DNA of 8,316 nucleotides, from contig JAKACI010000053.1 in NCBI GenBank assembly GCA_021821565.1, positions 1 through 8,316 of the forward strand, read 5' to 3'. The first letter of the stretch is position 1. Each line of letters starts with the position of its first letter. This stretch comes from a bacterium. Its GTDB lineage: Bacteria > SZUA-79 > Acidulodesulfobacterales > Acidulodesulfobacteraceae. Positions 1 through 5,798 of this stretch are shown here, in pieces. Both the position numbers and the translations under genes were made by a program. Under the pieces are notes generated by a model. That model did no database searches, had not been told where the DNA came from, and worked only from the letters and a program-made list of their open reading frames with translations.

Positions 1-29
1 AAACTTTTAAAATTTAATCAAATTTTATA

Positions 30-58
30 TTGACAAAACATTAAAATTATGTTCTAAT
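30..58 (+). promoter_or_regulatory. Candidate sigma70 promoter P1 upstream of helicase
   Basis: A perfect -35 TTGACA (30-35) is followed after 17 bp by TCTAAT (53-58). A TG one base upstream of the -10 (50-51) gives an extended -10. Transcription would start near 65, leaving a leader of about 247 nt before the helicase ATG. The 13-mer TTATATTGACAAA that contains the -35 recurs at promoter P2 (203-215). Confidence 0.55.
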
Positions 59-120
59 ATAACAAAATATTATTTTAACACATCAGGCTGACACAAAAGA
101 TTGAACACTCCCTCCCTGAT

Positions 121-141
121 AATAAAATAAAATAAAATAAT
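121..141. repeat. AATAA pentamer tandem repeat
   Basis: Four 5-bp units of the AATAA/AAAAT type run in tandem inside the helicase leader. The same pentamer tract recurs at 6621-6641. It is low complexity; it could act as a UP-like or bent-DNA segment, but no function can be shown. Confidence 0.6.
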
Positions 142-207
142 TAATAAGTATAACTTTAAAATATTATTATGTTATAATGATTTATTAAGTTATATAAAAA
201 AATTATA

Positions 208-237
208 TTGACAAACGGGGCGTATTATAATTATAAC
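208..237 (+). promoter_or_regulatory. Candidate sigma70 promoter P2 of helicase
   Basis: TTGACA (208-213) and TATAAC (232-237) lie 18 bp apart. The -10 sits in the palindrome TTATAATTATAA. Start of transcription near 244 gives a leader of roughly 68 nt. The 12-mer TATAATTATAAC also occurs at the DUF389 promoter (2467-2478). Confidence 0.6.
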
Positions 238-245
238 ACTTCCCA

Positions 246-278
246 ATAACTATACACAGCGTTAAGGTGCTTAGTTAT
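246..278 (+). promoter_or_regulatory. Leader hairpin before helicase
   Basis: ATAACTA (246-252) can pair with TAGTTAT (272-278), with a short CAC/GTG pairing inside the 19-nt loop. It would form at the 5' end of a P2 transcript. RNA-helicase leaders are often structured and cold-responsive, but nothing in this sequence proves a regulatory role. The ribosome binding site GGAGGA (295-300) lies downstream, 11 nt before the ATG. Confidence 0.3.
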
Positions 279-311
279 CTGTTAAAACCGTAATGGAGGA
301 ATAGTATAAAA

Positions 312-1802
312 ATGTTTAAGAACAGAAAAAATTACGATTCAAAATTTAAAGAAAAAGCTGGATTTAAAGAAAAAGCTGGATTTAAAGAAGCCAAAGAAGA
401 ATTTGTTTTGCCTAAAGAAGAATTTACTTTGCCTGATAATGAATCTAATAATGAAATTACTTTCGCCGGCTTAAATCTGGCGCAGCCTTTAATGCGTGCC
501 ATTGCCGACGCGGGTTACACCACTCCCACCCCGGTTCAAGCGCAAGCAATTCCGCTGGTACTGACCGGCTGTGATTTGCTGGCTGTTGCGCAGACAGGTA
601 CAGGCAAGACTGCCGCTTTCACGCTTCCGATATTGCATCGCCTAACTGAAAAACCGGCTTCTAATTCTCGCTCAGGTCGTCCGCGCTGTTTGATTCTCAC
701 GCCGACGCGTGAATTAGCCGCTCAGATAGAAGAGTCGGTGCGGACTTACGGTAAATATCTTCCGCTGAAATCAACAGTTGTGTTTGGCGGCGTGAGTATT
801 GATTCCCAGATGAAGGCATTACGCAGGCATGTGGATATATTAGTGGCCACACCCGGACGACTGCTCGATCACGCCGGACGAAGAACGCTGGATCTGTCGG
901 GCGTAGAAATTCTTGTGCTGGACGAAGCGGATCGCATGTTGGACATGGGCTTTATTCCCGACATCAAAAAAATCCTCGCGATGCTGCCCAAACAACGCCA
1001 GAACTTGTTACTATCGGCGACCTTTCCGGATGAAATTAAAACCCTTTCCGACGGCTTGCTGCATAAACCAGTTTTTGTCAAAGTGGCGCGTCGCAACACC
1101 ACGTCTGAATTGGTGGAACAAAGCGTTCATTTAGTGCAGCAGCGTCTCAAGAGTCACCTGCTCTCGCATTTGATTAAGCATTATAATTGGAAGCAGGTGC
1201 TGGTGTTCACCCGCACGAAACATGGCGCTAATCGGCTGACCGAAAAGCTGATCGCGGACGGCATACCATCCGCCGCCATACACGGCAACAAGAGTCAACC
1301 CGCGCGCACAAAGGCATTGGCTCAATTCAAGAAAGGATTGTTTCCGGTGCTGGTTGCCACGGACATCGTCTCGCGCGGATTAGATATATATCAACTGCCG
1401 CATGTCGTAAATTTTGAATTGCCGAATGTGGCGGAAGATTACGTGCATCGCATTGGGCGTACCGGACGTGCCGGCAGCAGCGGCATGGCAATTTCACTTG
1501 TAGATAAGGAAGAATTTAGGTATCTCAAAGACATTGAGCGATTAATTAAACACGAGATTCCAAAAGTAGCGTTTGACAGCTTTGTGCCGCCGACCAATCT
1601 TCCCGCTGAATCTCCGCGTCCGCCGCAACAACGGCATGTACAAAAAAGAACTGATACGCTGCGTACTGCAGGTGCGGGCAATAATCGCAATCAGCCGTTC
1701 AATCCAAAACAACGCGACCGTGACAGGCAAACTCATAGCGCTCAACAGGTAGTCAAACCGCGCACGCCGCAAAAACCGCCTGTCAAGCACCATCACATAT
1801 AA
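312..1802 (+). CDS. rhlE: RhlE-type DEAD-box ATP-dependent RNA helicase
   Basis: A cytoplasmic ATP-dependent RNA helicase of the RhlE subgroup, expected to unwind RNA duplexes in ribosome assembly, RNA decay or cold adaptation. All core motifs are visible: Q motif with F51 and Q76, Walker A AQTGTGKT (93-100), PTRELA (131-136), TPGR (180-183), DEAD (204-207), SAT (235-237), LVFTRTK (297-303), HGNKSQ (324-329), motif [11 protein letters not shown] (350-359, commonly TDIAARGLDI) and HRIGRTGR (379-386). A basic, Pro/Gln-rich disordered tail (about 430-496) should bind RNA. The N-terminal 45 residues are a Lys/Glu/Phe repeat extension not usual in the family. The core DNA is GC-rich with proteobacterial-type codons, while the extension and flanks are AT-rich, which suggests transfer from a beta/gammaproteobacterium-like donor. 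GGAGGA at 295-300 supports the ATG. Confidence 0.95.
   Translation: MFKNRKNYDSKFKEKAGFKEKAGFKEAKEEFVLPKEEFTLPDNESNNEITFAGLNLAQPLMRAIADAGYTTPTPVQAQAIPLVLTGCDLLAVAQTGTGKTAAFTLPILHRLTEKPASNSRSGRPRCLILTPTRELAAQIEESVRTYGKYLPLKSTVVFGGVSIDSQMKALRRHVDILVATPGRLLDHAGRRTLDLSGVEILVLDEADRMLDMGFIPDIKKILAMLPKQRQNLLLSATFPDEIKTLSDGLLHKPVFVKVARRNTTSELVEQSVHLVQQRLKSHLLSHLIKHYNWKQVLVFTRTKHGANRLTEKLIADGIPSAAIHGNKSQPARTKALAQFKKGLFPVLVATDIVSRGLDIYQLPHVVNFELPNVAEDYVHRIGRTGRAGSSGMAISLVDKEEFRYLKDIERLIKHEIPKVAFDSFVPPTNLPAESPRPPQQRHVQKRTDTLRTAGAGNNRNQPFNPKQRDRDRQTHSAQQVVKPRTPQKPPVKHHHI
344..431 (+). repeat. In-frame 18-bp and 21-bp tandem repeats in helicase 5' end
   Basis: An 18-bp unit is repeated exactly at 344-361 and 362-379, with a partial third copy from 380; each encodes a FKEKAG-type hexapeptide. 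Directly after it, a degenerate 21-bp unit at 390-410 and 411-431 encodes AKEEFVL then PKEEFTL. Both periods are multiples of three, so the frame is kept. Confidence 0.8.
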
Positions 1803-1831
1803 GATATTAAGATATTAGAACATTAATTATG

Positions 1832-1893
1832 ATTATGATTATAATTATTATCCAAAATATATAACTGTAATTTATATAAATTATAATCATAAT
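1832..1893. repeat. 15-bp perfect inverted repeat downstream of helicase
   Basis: ATTATGATTATAATT (1832-1846) is the exact reverse complement of 1879-1893, separated by 32 nt. It starts 30 bp after the helicase stop. No U-tract follows, so it is not a classic intrinsic terminator, but it could stabilise the mRNA 3' end. It could also be the ends of a 62-bp decayed element. Confidence 0.5.
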
Positions 1894-2345
1894 TTAGAGT
1901 ATGACTATAAAAAATAAAAGTGACTGCCTATATGTTCATTTTTAACACACAAACTGCTTGCATTATTGTTGTTTCAAATTATCGTTTCATAAAAAAAATT
2001 TAAATCACGGCGGTTTTTTAGATAATATTTTTAGTATTTTATTAGATAATTTTAAAGCGTATGTTTCGAAGAAATACATTATGAGATTGTCTTTTATCCT
2101 TACAGCTAAAGCATGGGACTTACGGCAACTGTCGGTAATTTAATAATAAAAAACCCCAAACCTGTATAAGTTAGTTTAGAAAAATATAAAATAGATATAA
2201 ATCGGAAGATTTTTATATGAAGTTGGAGTGAAATAAACGGGCGTGATTTAATAGTCATTGTATTTATCTAACTTTTCCTTATTTTTTTATGCACTGCATT
2301 TGAACTGCTTATTTTTATTAAATATTTTAATATATTATTTTTATT

Positions 2346-2371
2346 TGTAGTATATATTAATATACACTACA
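2346..2371. repeat. 26-bp near-perfect palindrome
   Basis: TGTAGTATATATT reads as its own reverse complement across the centre at 2358/2359, with a single mismatched pair (A2352 opposite C2365). It lies about 95 bp upstream of the DUF389 -10. Non-AT bases sit at symmetrical outer positions (TGTAG...CTACA), which suits a dimeric repressor or activator site. No specific regulator can be named. Confidence 0.4.
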
Positions 2372-2463
2372 TTATATATTTTATAAAATAAGTAACATAA
2401 TAATATCGCACAGTTATAATGTAATGTATAAAATTCATAGACAAGTTAGGTATTTATTATATG

Positions 2464-2478
2464 TGGTATAATTATAAC
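2464..2478 (+). promoter_or_regulatory. Extended -10 promoter candidate for DUF389 gene
   Basis: TG at 2464-2465, one spacer base and a perfect TATAAT at 2467-2472 form an extended -10. The best-spaced -35 (AGTTAG, 2444-2449) is poor, as is allowed for extended -10 promoters. The leader would be about 95 nt. The 12-mer TATAATTATAAC at 2467-2478 is identical to the -10 region of helicase promoter P2. Confidence 0.45.
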
Positions 2479-2572
2479 CATAAAAATTATTTATATTATT
2501 ATATTATTATGAAGACACGTTATATGTTATATGTATAATACCTCAAAACTTTAAGAAGAGCGTTTTATATTT

Positions 2573-4201
2573 ATGGACGAAACAATCATCAAGGATATAA
2601 TTCGTATTGCACGAAAGTGGCTTAAAAAAGAAGCTGCCAAAATAGACTCCAAACAGGTAATTAAAGATATTTCTGTCGAAGTGGAAACAGGCATGGGGTA
2701 TTTCTTTATATTAACCATTGCTAATCTTATAGCACTTAGCGGATTAATTATTAATAGCATTCCGGTAATTATCGGTGCTATGCTTATTTCTCCCCTTATG
2801 GGACCTATACTGAGCGTTGGTTTTGCCTTTGTAACGGGAGATAAATTCGTCTGGGAAAAAGCTGCTAAAAAAATAGCCTTTAGCGTTATTTTAATTATTG
2901 CTGTAGCCGCCGTCGCAACTTATCTTTCGCCTCTTAAAAGTATAACGCATCAGATTATATCAAGGATAAAACCCAATCTATATGATCTTGCCATAGCCTT
3001 TTTTTCAGGACTCGCAGGTGCTGCTGCCATTTGTACTAAAAAAAATTATATGACTATTGTTCCCGGAGTTGCCATAGCAACGGCGGTTATACCTCCTTTG
3101 AGCGTAGCAGGTTTTGGTTTGGGAATAGCCGATTTTAAAATATTTGCGGGCGGTTTTTTCCTTTTTTTTACTAATTTTGTCGCCATTATAATCGCAACTG
3201 TAATAGTTTTCTTCTTTTACGGATTCAAACCCTCCCTTATATCCGAAGCGGATGTTTCAAGCCTTAAGAAAAGAGCGGCTGCGCTTACAGTAGTTCTCGT
3301 TATTATATCGATTCCTTTAATCTACACATTGCAAAAATCTATTGCGGAAGTTACTTTGAGAAATAATATACATGGTGTACTACAGAAGGCATTCAATAAT
3401 TCAAGAAAATCAAATTTAGTAAACTTTAATTATATAAAAGGCAAGAATGGGGTGCTTTTAATTAATGCCGTTGTTGACACGGTAACTTATTTGACGAAAT
3501 CGGAAACGAATGAGGCGGAAAAAAATATAAAGTATACTTTAAATAAAAATGTAAAACTATATATAGAACAGATTAAGGTGCTGCCTGGTGGATTAGAAGA
3601 AGAAGGTGCAAAGCATACCATTCTATCCATTGTCCCCCTAAAATCCCAATCCGATATTATAAAAAATTCAAGAGAGCATGCATTGTCGGTGATAAAGCGG
3701 ATTTCTCAAAATATAGACAAAATTATTTCGCCTTCTAAAATTTTAAATTATAGTATAGGATTTAATAATAAAACACAAGGTATCTACGTCATTATGACAG
3801 TTGAAAAAGATAGGCAGTTTACGAAAGAAGAAGTATCGTGGATCAAAAGAACTATTTCGTTAAAACTTAATTTGCCGGTGTCTATTAAAGTCTATACTAC
3901 GCCGTTTGTTCAGCCATTAATTTTTAAAACTGGAGAAACAGCTTTATCGGAGACGATGAAAAAATCTCTTGTTTCAATCAGACAAGCTTATGACAGGGAT
4001 AAAAATATAAGAATCTTAATTAATGCATATACTGGTTCTACATTTTATTCCAAGGAAAGGCTAAAATTGGCGGGGAAAAGAATTAGCGCAGTTATCGTGG
4101 TTCTTAATAAAAAATATAAAATACCTATGACAAAAATTAAAACAGCGGTTTATAAGAGCAAAAAATCCGAAGCACCTTATATCAACATAACCGTACATTA
4201 A
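2573..4201 (+). CDS. DUF389 integral membrane protein with C-terminal OmpA-like domain
   Basis: An inner-membrane protein of the DUF389 family (TIGR00341/TIGR00271-type hydrophobic protein), whose function is not established. About seven membrane segments are visible: roughly 42-62, 63-88, 100-118, 137-154, 161-185, 188-216 and 234-252. Both family signature loops are present: IGAMLISPLMGPI (67-79) and PGVAIATAVIPPLSVAG (164-180). A mixed alpha/beta region (255-447) follows, then an OmpA-like domain (about 448-542) with LAGKRISAV (499-507) in place of LSxxRAxxV. The usual OmpA peptidoglycan-contact Asp in the GYTD position is absent (AYTG). Seven segments with an inside N-terminus would put the C-terminal part in the periplasm, which fits. 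The start follows a weak AAGAAG-type site (2553-2558). Codon use is AT-rich like the local background. It is monocistronic here. Confidence 0.88.
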   Translation: MDETIIKDIIRIARKWLKKEAAKIDSKQVIKDISVEVETGMGYFFILTIANLIALSGLIINSIPVIIGAMLISPLMGPILSVGFAFVTGDKFVWEKAAKKIAFSVILIIAVAAVATYLSPLKSITHQIISRIKPNLYDLAIAFFSGLAGAAAICTKKNYMTIVPGVAIATAVIPPLSVAGFGLGIADFKIFAGGFFLFFTNFVAIIIATVIVFFFYGFKPSLISEADVSSLKKRAAALTVVLVIISIPLIYTLQKSIAEVTLRNNIHGVLQKAFNNSRKSNLVNFNYIKGKNGVLLINAVVDTVTYLTKSETNEAEKNIKYTLNKNVKLYIEQIKVLPGGLEEEGAKHTILSIVPLKSQSDIIKNSREHALSVIKRISQNIDKIISPSKILNYSIGFNNKTQGIYVIMTVEKDRQFTKEEVSWIKRTISLKLNLPVSIKVYTTPFVQPLIFKTGETALSETMKKSLVSIRQAYDRDKNIRILINAYTGSTFYSKERLKLAGKRISAVIVVLNKKYKIPMTKIKTAVYKSKKSEAPYINITVH

Positions 4202-4220
4202 AAAATTTCAATAACAATAA

Positions 4221-4241
4221 GATACAAAAAGTATCATTTTT
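4221..4241 (+). terminator. Probable intrinsic terminator of DUF389 gene
   Basis: GATAC (4221-4225), loop AAAAA and GTATC (4231-4235) are followed by ATTTTT, 20 bp after the stop codon. The stem is short (5 bp). A second A/T hairpin follows at 4249-4279 (GTTTTTTT pairing with AAAAAAAC), which may add to termination or serve both strands. Confidence 0.45.
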
Positions 4242-4380
4242 ATATTTAGTTTTTTTACAAGATAAGTTATAAAAAAAACACTATTTTAAACGCCTCATAA
4301 ATAATTTTGCTGGATAAAATATTTTCCGATGCGCAAAACTTTTGAAATTATAATCGTATATTATATTATAAAACAATAAT

Positions 4381-4464
4381 AGGGCTTGATATATATTATG
4401 CAGGTCGATGAATGCCGCGAACAACATAAAGCGTACTTTTAAAATTTTTTTAGATCAAGCCCCT
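4381..4464. other. 84-bp structured element with closing 9-bp stem
   Basis: GGGCTTGAT (4382-4390) pairs exactly with ATCAAGCCC (4454-4462), and the outer A/T (4381/4464) can pair past one bulged C. Inside, TTATG (4397) can pair with CATAA and AAAG with CTTT, giving a possible branched RNA. The inner part is richer in G+C than its surroundings. It could be a small RNA, a terminator serving two convergent genes, or the inverted ends of a very short mobile remnant. It carries no recognisable coding sequence. Confidence 0.4.
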
Positions 4465-4628
4465 TATACCGCTGTTTGTGCATTTTATTTGCAAAAGTAA
4501 CACGAATCGTCAATTTCGCACTTTTCCTCAATGATAATCAATGATAATTATGTTAAATTCATCAGCCAGTGTATCCGACAGCTATGGAATTTCGTATTTA
4601 CTTTTTGTAAAATAATTTGCCTCTTTGT

Positions 4629-4829
4629 TTAATTTACGCTATTATTGAAAATTAGAGAGTTGCCCATTTTCTTCCCGCATGCATTTTTCATCTTTTTCTT
4701 CCCGCATGCATTGTTCATTTTCTTCCCGCATGCATTTTTCATACTAGCGGCATTTGCGTTTGTAATACCTAGACTGCTAAATCCTAAAAGCATTAAAAAC
4801 ATAAACATTGTTAAAATAATTTTTTTCAT
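4629..4829 (-). CDS. Small secreted Cys/Lys/Met-rich peptide with NACGKK repeats
   Basis: A 66-residue precursor: Lys-Lys then a hydrophobic stretch (residues 4-22) and an ANA|A signal-peptidase I site after A27. This leaves a mature peptide of about 39 residues in the periplasm or outside. It carries three units NACGKKM, NACGKKKM and NACGKKM, with Cys at 34, 42 and 51, each followed four or five residues later by Met, plus ten Lys. Soft-metal (Cu, Ag, Hg) binding by thiol and thioether is a reasonable inference. The pattern recalls the low-complexity Cys-repeat precursors (bufferin/HvfA-like) modified by MNIO enzymes, but no MNIO gene is in the window. The minus-strand site AGGAGA (4838-4843) lies 8 nt before the ATG. 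It is divergent from the coiled-coil gene. Family identity is not certain. Confidence 0.72.
   Translation of the reverse strand: MKKIILTMFMFLMLLGFSSLGITNANAASMKNACGKKMNNACGKKKMKNACGKKMGNSLIFNNSVN
4671..4742 (-). repeat. Triplicated 21-bp repeat encoding NACGKK
   Basis: Three 21-bp copies start at 4671, 4698 and 4722 (spacings 27 and 24 bp, in frame). The outer two are identical and the middle differs by one base. Each contains GCATGCAT, so the N-A-C codons AAT-GCA-TGC are conserved at DNA level, pointing to recent duplication. Confidence 0.8.
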
Positions 4830-4857
4830 AATTTAAATCTCCTAATAATTAAAGTTG

Positions 4858-4892
4858 TTAATATATTACAACCCCTTGTTGTAATATATTAA
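4858..4892 (-). promoter_or_regulatory. Perfect 35-bp hairpin/operator before the Cys peptide
   Basis: Arms of 15 bp (4858-4872 and 4878-4892) are exact reverse complements around the 5-base loop CCCTT (AAGGG on the minus strand). It sits 28 bp upstream of the ATG and 14 bp upstream of the ribosome binding site. It lies directly beside a minus-strand -10 TATAAT (4900-4905), so it would be an operator over the start site, a 5'-end mRNA hairpin, or both. Confidence 0.65.
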
Positions 4893-4899
4893 TATGCTT

Positions 4900-4905
4900 A
4901 TTATA
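4900..4905 (-). promoter_or_regulatory. Candidate -10 of the Cys-peptide promoter
   Basis: On the minus strand this reads TATAAT, preceded by GAG. No good -35 is found at 16-18 bp. Start of transcription would fall near 4893, exactly at the edge of the 35-bp hairpin. A poor -35 suggests that an activator may be needed. Confidence 0.4.
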
Positions 4906-5022
4906 CTCATTAAATAGTTTAGAATATGTCTCTTGAGTGACAATATAATGATATAATGAGTATCCAATTTATTTATTTCCTTACTCCCATCTGCATTTGC
5001 ACATATTTTTAATTTCAACGCA

Positions 5023-5054
5023 ACGTAAATTTAATCTGTTTGCAACATTTACGT
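5023..5054. repeat. 8-bp inverted repeat in the divergent promoter region
   Basis: ACGTAAAT (5023-5030) pairs exactly with ATTTACGT (5047-5054) across 16 nt. It lies between the divergent Cys-peptide and coiled-coil genes and may be a regulator site. Nothing else supports a function. Confidence 0.3.
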
Positions 5055-5097
5055 CATAATACCCCAACAATCGTTATGATATTATATTTTTACGGTT

Positions 5098-5137
5098 ATA
5101 TTTTCCATATTGAAAATATCAATTTGAATGTTATAAT
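5098..5137 (+). promoter_or_regulatory. Promoter candidate and dyad of the coiled-coil gene
   Basis: TTGAAA (5110-5115) and TATAAT (5132-5137) are 16 bp apart. An 8-bp dyad ATATTTTC/GAAAATAT (5098-5105, 5112-5119) overlaps the -35. The predicted start (about 5143) falls inside the ribosome binding site AAGGAG (5141-5146), so either the leader is very short or the true promoter lies further upstream. Confidence 0.35.
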
Positions 5138-5154
5138 AAAAAGGAGCGATTATA

Positions 5155-5574
5155 ATGGAAGAAATTAAAAAAAGCGAAGATTATATGAATATGAGTTTAT
5201 CGGTTTCCCCCGAAAAATATTTTGACAGCAGGTTTGACGGTCAAGAAAAACTCTTTACTGAAAAATTTAACGGGCAGAAAGTGCAGTTAGACGAGCGGTT
5301 TAACAGCCTTGAAACAAAGTTAGATGCGCGGATTGACAGCCTTGGAGCAAAAATTGATAGCGTAGATAAGAAACTTTCGTCCAAAATTGACGATGTAGAT
5401 AAAAGGCTTTCGTCTAAAATTGATGGCGTAGATAAGAAACTTTCGTCCAAAATTGACGATGTAGATAAAAGGCTTTCGTCTAAAATTGATGGCGTAGATA
5501 AGAGACTTTCACTGGGATTTACTTTAATAATGGCAGTTCTTGCAGTTTTGGTGGCGCTGCACTTTTTAAAATAA
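5155..5574 (+). CDS. Hendecad-repeat coiled-coil protein with C-terminal membrane anchor
   Basis: A 139-residue protein that is almost entirely a coiled coil. From F23 onward it splits into consecutive 11-residue units, degenerate at first (FDSRFDGQEKL, FTEKFNGQKVQ, LDERFNSLETK, LDARIDSLGAK) and then near-identical (IDDVDKRLSSK, IDGVDKKLSSK). Hydrophobic residues at positions 1 and 8 of each unit suit a right-handed multimeric coiled coil. Residues 119-138 form one membrane helix, and no signal peptide is seen, so it is likely tail-anchored with the rod in the cytoplasm. The KID-type repeats plus C-terminal anchor resemble Borrelia Bdr proteins in architecture; homology is not claimed. AAGGAG at 5141-5146 supports the ATG. 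The gene is divergent from the Cys peptide and convergent with DsrE. The function is unknown. Confidence 0.82.
   Translation: MEEIKKSEDYMNMSLSVSPEKYFDSRFDGQEKLFTEKFNGQKVQLDERFNSLETKLDARIDSLGAKIDSVDKKLSSKIDDVDKRLSSKIDGVDKKLSSKIDDVDKRLSSKIDGVDKRLSLGFTLIMAVLAVLVALHFLK
5360..5510 (+). repeat. Perfect 66-bp tandem repeat in coiled-coil gene
   Basis: Copies 5360-5425 and 5426-5491 are identical base for base, and a third begins at 5492 with the first change at its 12th base. Each unit encodes 22 residues, two hendecads. Identity at wobble positions shows recent expansion; a gain or loss of a unit keeps the frame and lengthens or shortens the rod by two hendecads. Confidence 0.9.
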
Positions 5575-5648
5575 ATAAAGCAACTGCATTGTCTGTCAAA
5601 CAAAAAATCATCCTATATAAAAACTTTTAACCCCACATCCTGTTGCTT

Positions 5649-5798
5649 TTAGGTATTTTTAAGTATCATAATCAGTTTTATCATGCATGTCCACATTACA
5701 ACTTTTTTAGGTTTGACTTTTGCCGCAAGCCTATCGTAAAATGTTTTTAAAGCGATGTAAAATCTTACTTCTTTTAAAAATCTATATATTTCCTTAAA
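5649..5798 (-). pseudogene. Remnant of IS110-family transposase C-terminus
   Basis: Reading the minus strand from 5798 down to a TAA at 5649-5651 gives about 49 codons, including FYIAL, KTFYDRLAAK, KPKKV and CMIKLIMIL. This matches the order of the IS110 C-terminal (Transposase_20) region as I remember it, typically YMAAL...KAFYERLxAxGKPxKVALxACMRKLLxxLN. About nine residues seem deleted between FYIAL and KTFYDRL. An in-frame TGA (5799-5801) precedes it, there is no start, and the catalytic N-terminus is missing, so it is dead. Its upstream edge coincides with the end of MITE-like element A (5792), so the two events may be linked. IS110 elements are known to target palindromic repeats. It is not expressed as an enzyme. 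Confidence 0.68.

Larger units (their letters stand above)
1..311. other. Gene-free leader region upstream of helicase
   Basis: No coding region is recognised here. The stretch holds two promoter candidates, a pentamer tract, a leader hairpin, a spaced 6-bp inverted repeat (ATCAGG 82-87 with CCTGAT 115-120) and a short non-AT-rich patch at 82-118. That patch resembles the end of an IS256-family element (see findings). The rest is AT-rich sequence without visible structure. Confidence 0.6.
1803..2572. other. 770-bp gene-free region between helicase and DUF389 gene
   Basis: No convincing gene is present. It holds the 15-bp inverted repeat (1832-1893), a 26-bp near-palindrome (2346-2371) and the promoter region of the DUF389 gene. 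A 61-codon frame at 1958-2143 starts only with TTG, has no ribosome binding site and resembles nothing I know; it could be a gene remnant. The remainder is AT-rich without visible features. Confidence 0.5.
4202..4628. other. Convergent intergenic region between DUF389 and Cys-peptide genes
   Basis: Besides the terminator hairpins and the 84-bp element it holds a two-stage hairpin at 4493-4525 (AAAAGT/ACTTTT outside, CGAA/TTCG inside). On the minus strand this could end the small peptide transcript, but no clear U-tract follows. It also holds a 10-bp direct repeat ATGATAATCA/ATGATAATTA (4531-4550). No gene is supported. Confidence 0.45.

Noticed and set aside
1958..2143. A 61-codon plus-strand frame after the helicase
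   Set aside because: It starts with TTG, lacks a ribosome binding site, and its product resembles nothing I recognise. A decayed gene remnant cannot be excluded.
4399..4443. A 14-codon ATG frame inside the 84-bp structured element
   Set aside because: No ribosome binding site and too short; it is better explained as part of the structured element.
4531..4550. Fur-box-like ATGATAATCA/ATGATAATTA direct repeat
   Set aside because: Only one arm of the 7-1-7 Fur model matches well, and it lies at the 3' ends of two convergent genes rather than at a promoter.
4645..4836. Plus-strand Phe/Pro/His-rich frame opposite the Cys peptide
   Set aside because: It is the complement of the NACGKK repeats and signal peptide and has no ribosome binding site.
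5241..5603. Minus-strand frame with its own repeated peptide across the coiled-coil gene
   Set aside because: Its repeats merely mirror the 66-bp DNA repeats of the plus-strand gene; the plus strand has the ribosome binding site, hendecad order and membrane anchor.
5577..5650. AAAGCAAC/GTTGCTTT inverted repeat after the coiled-coil gene as a terminator
   Set aside because: The loop is about 57 nt, too large for an efficient intrinsic terminator, and half of it lies over the IS110 remnant end.
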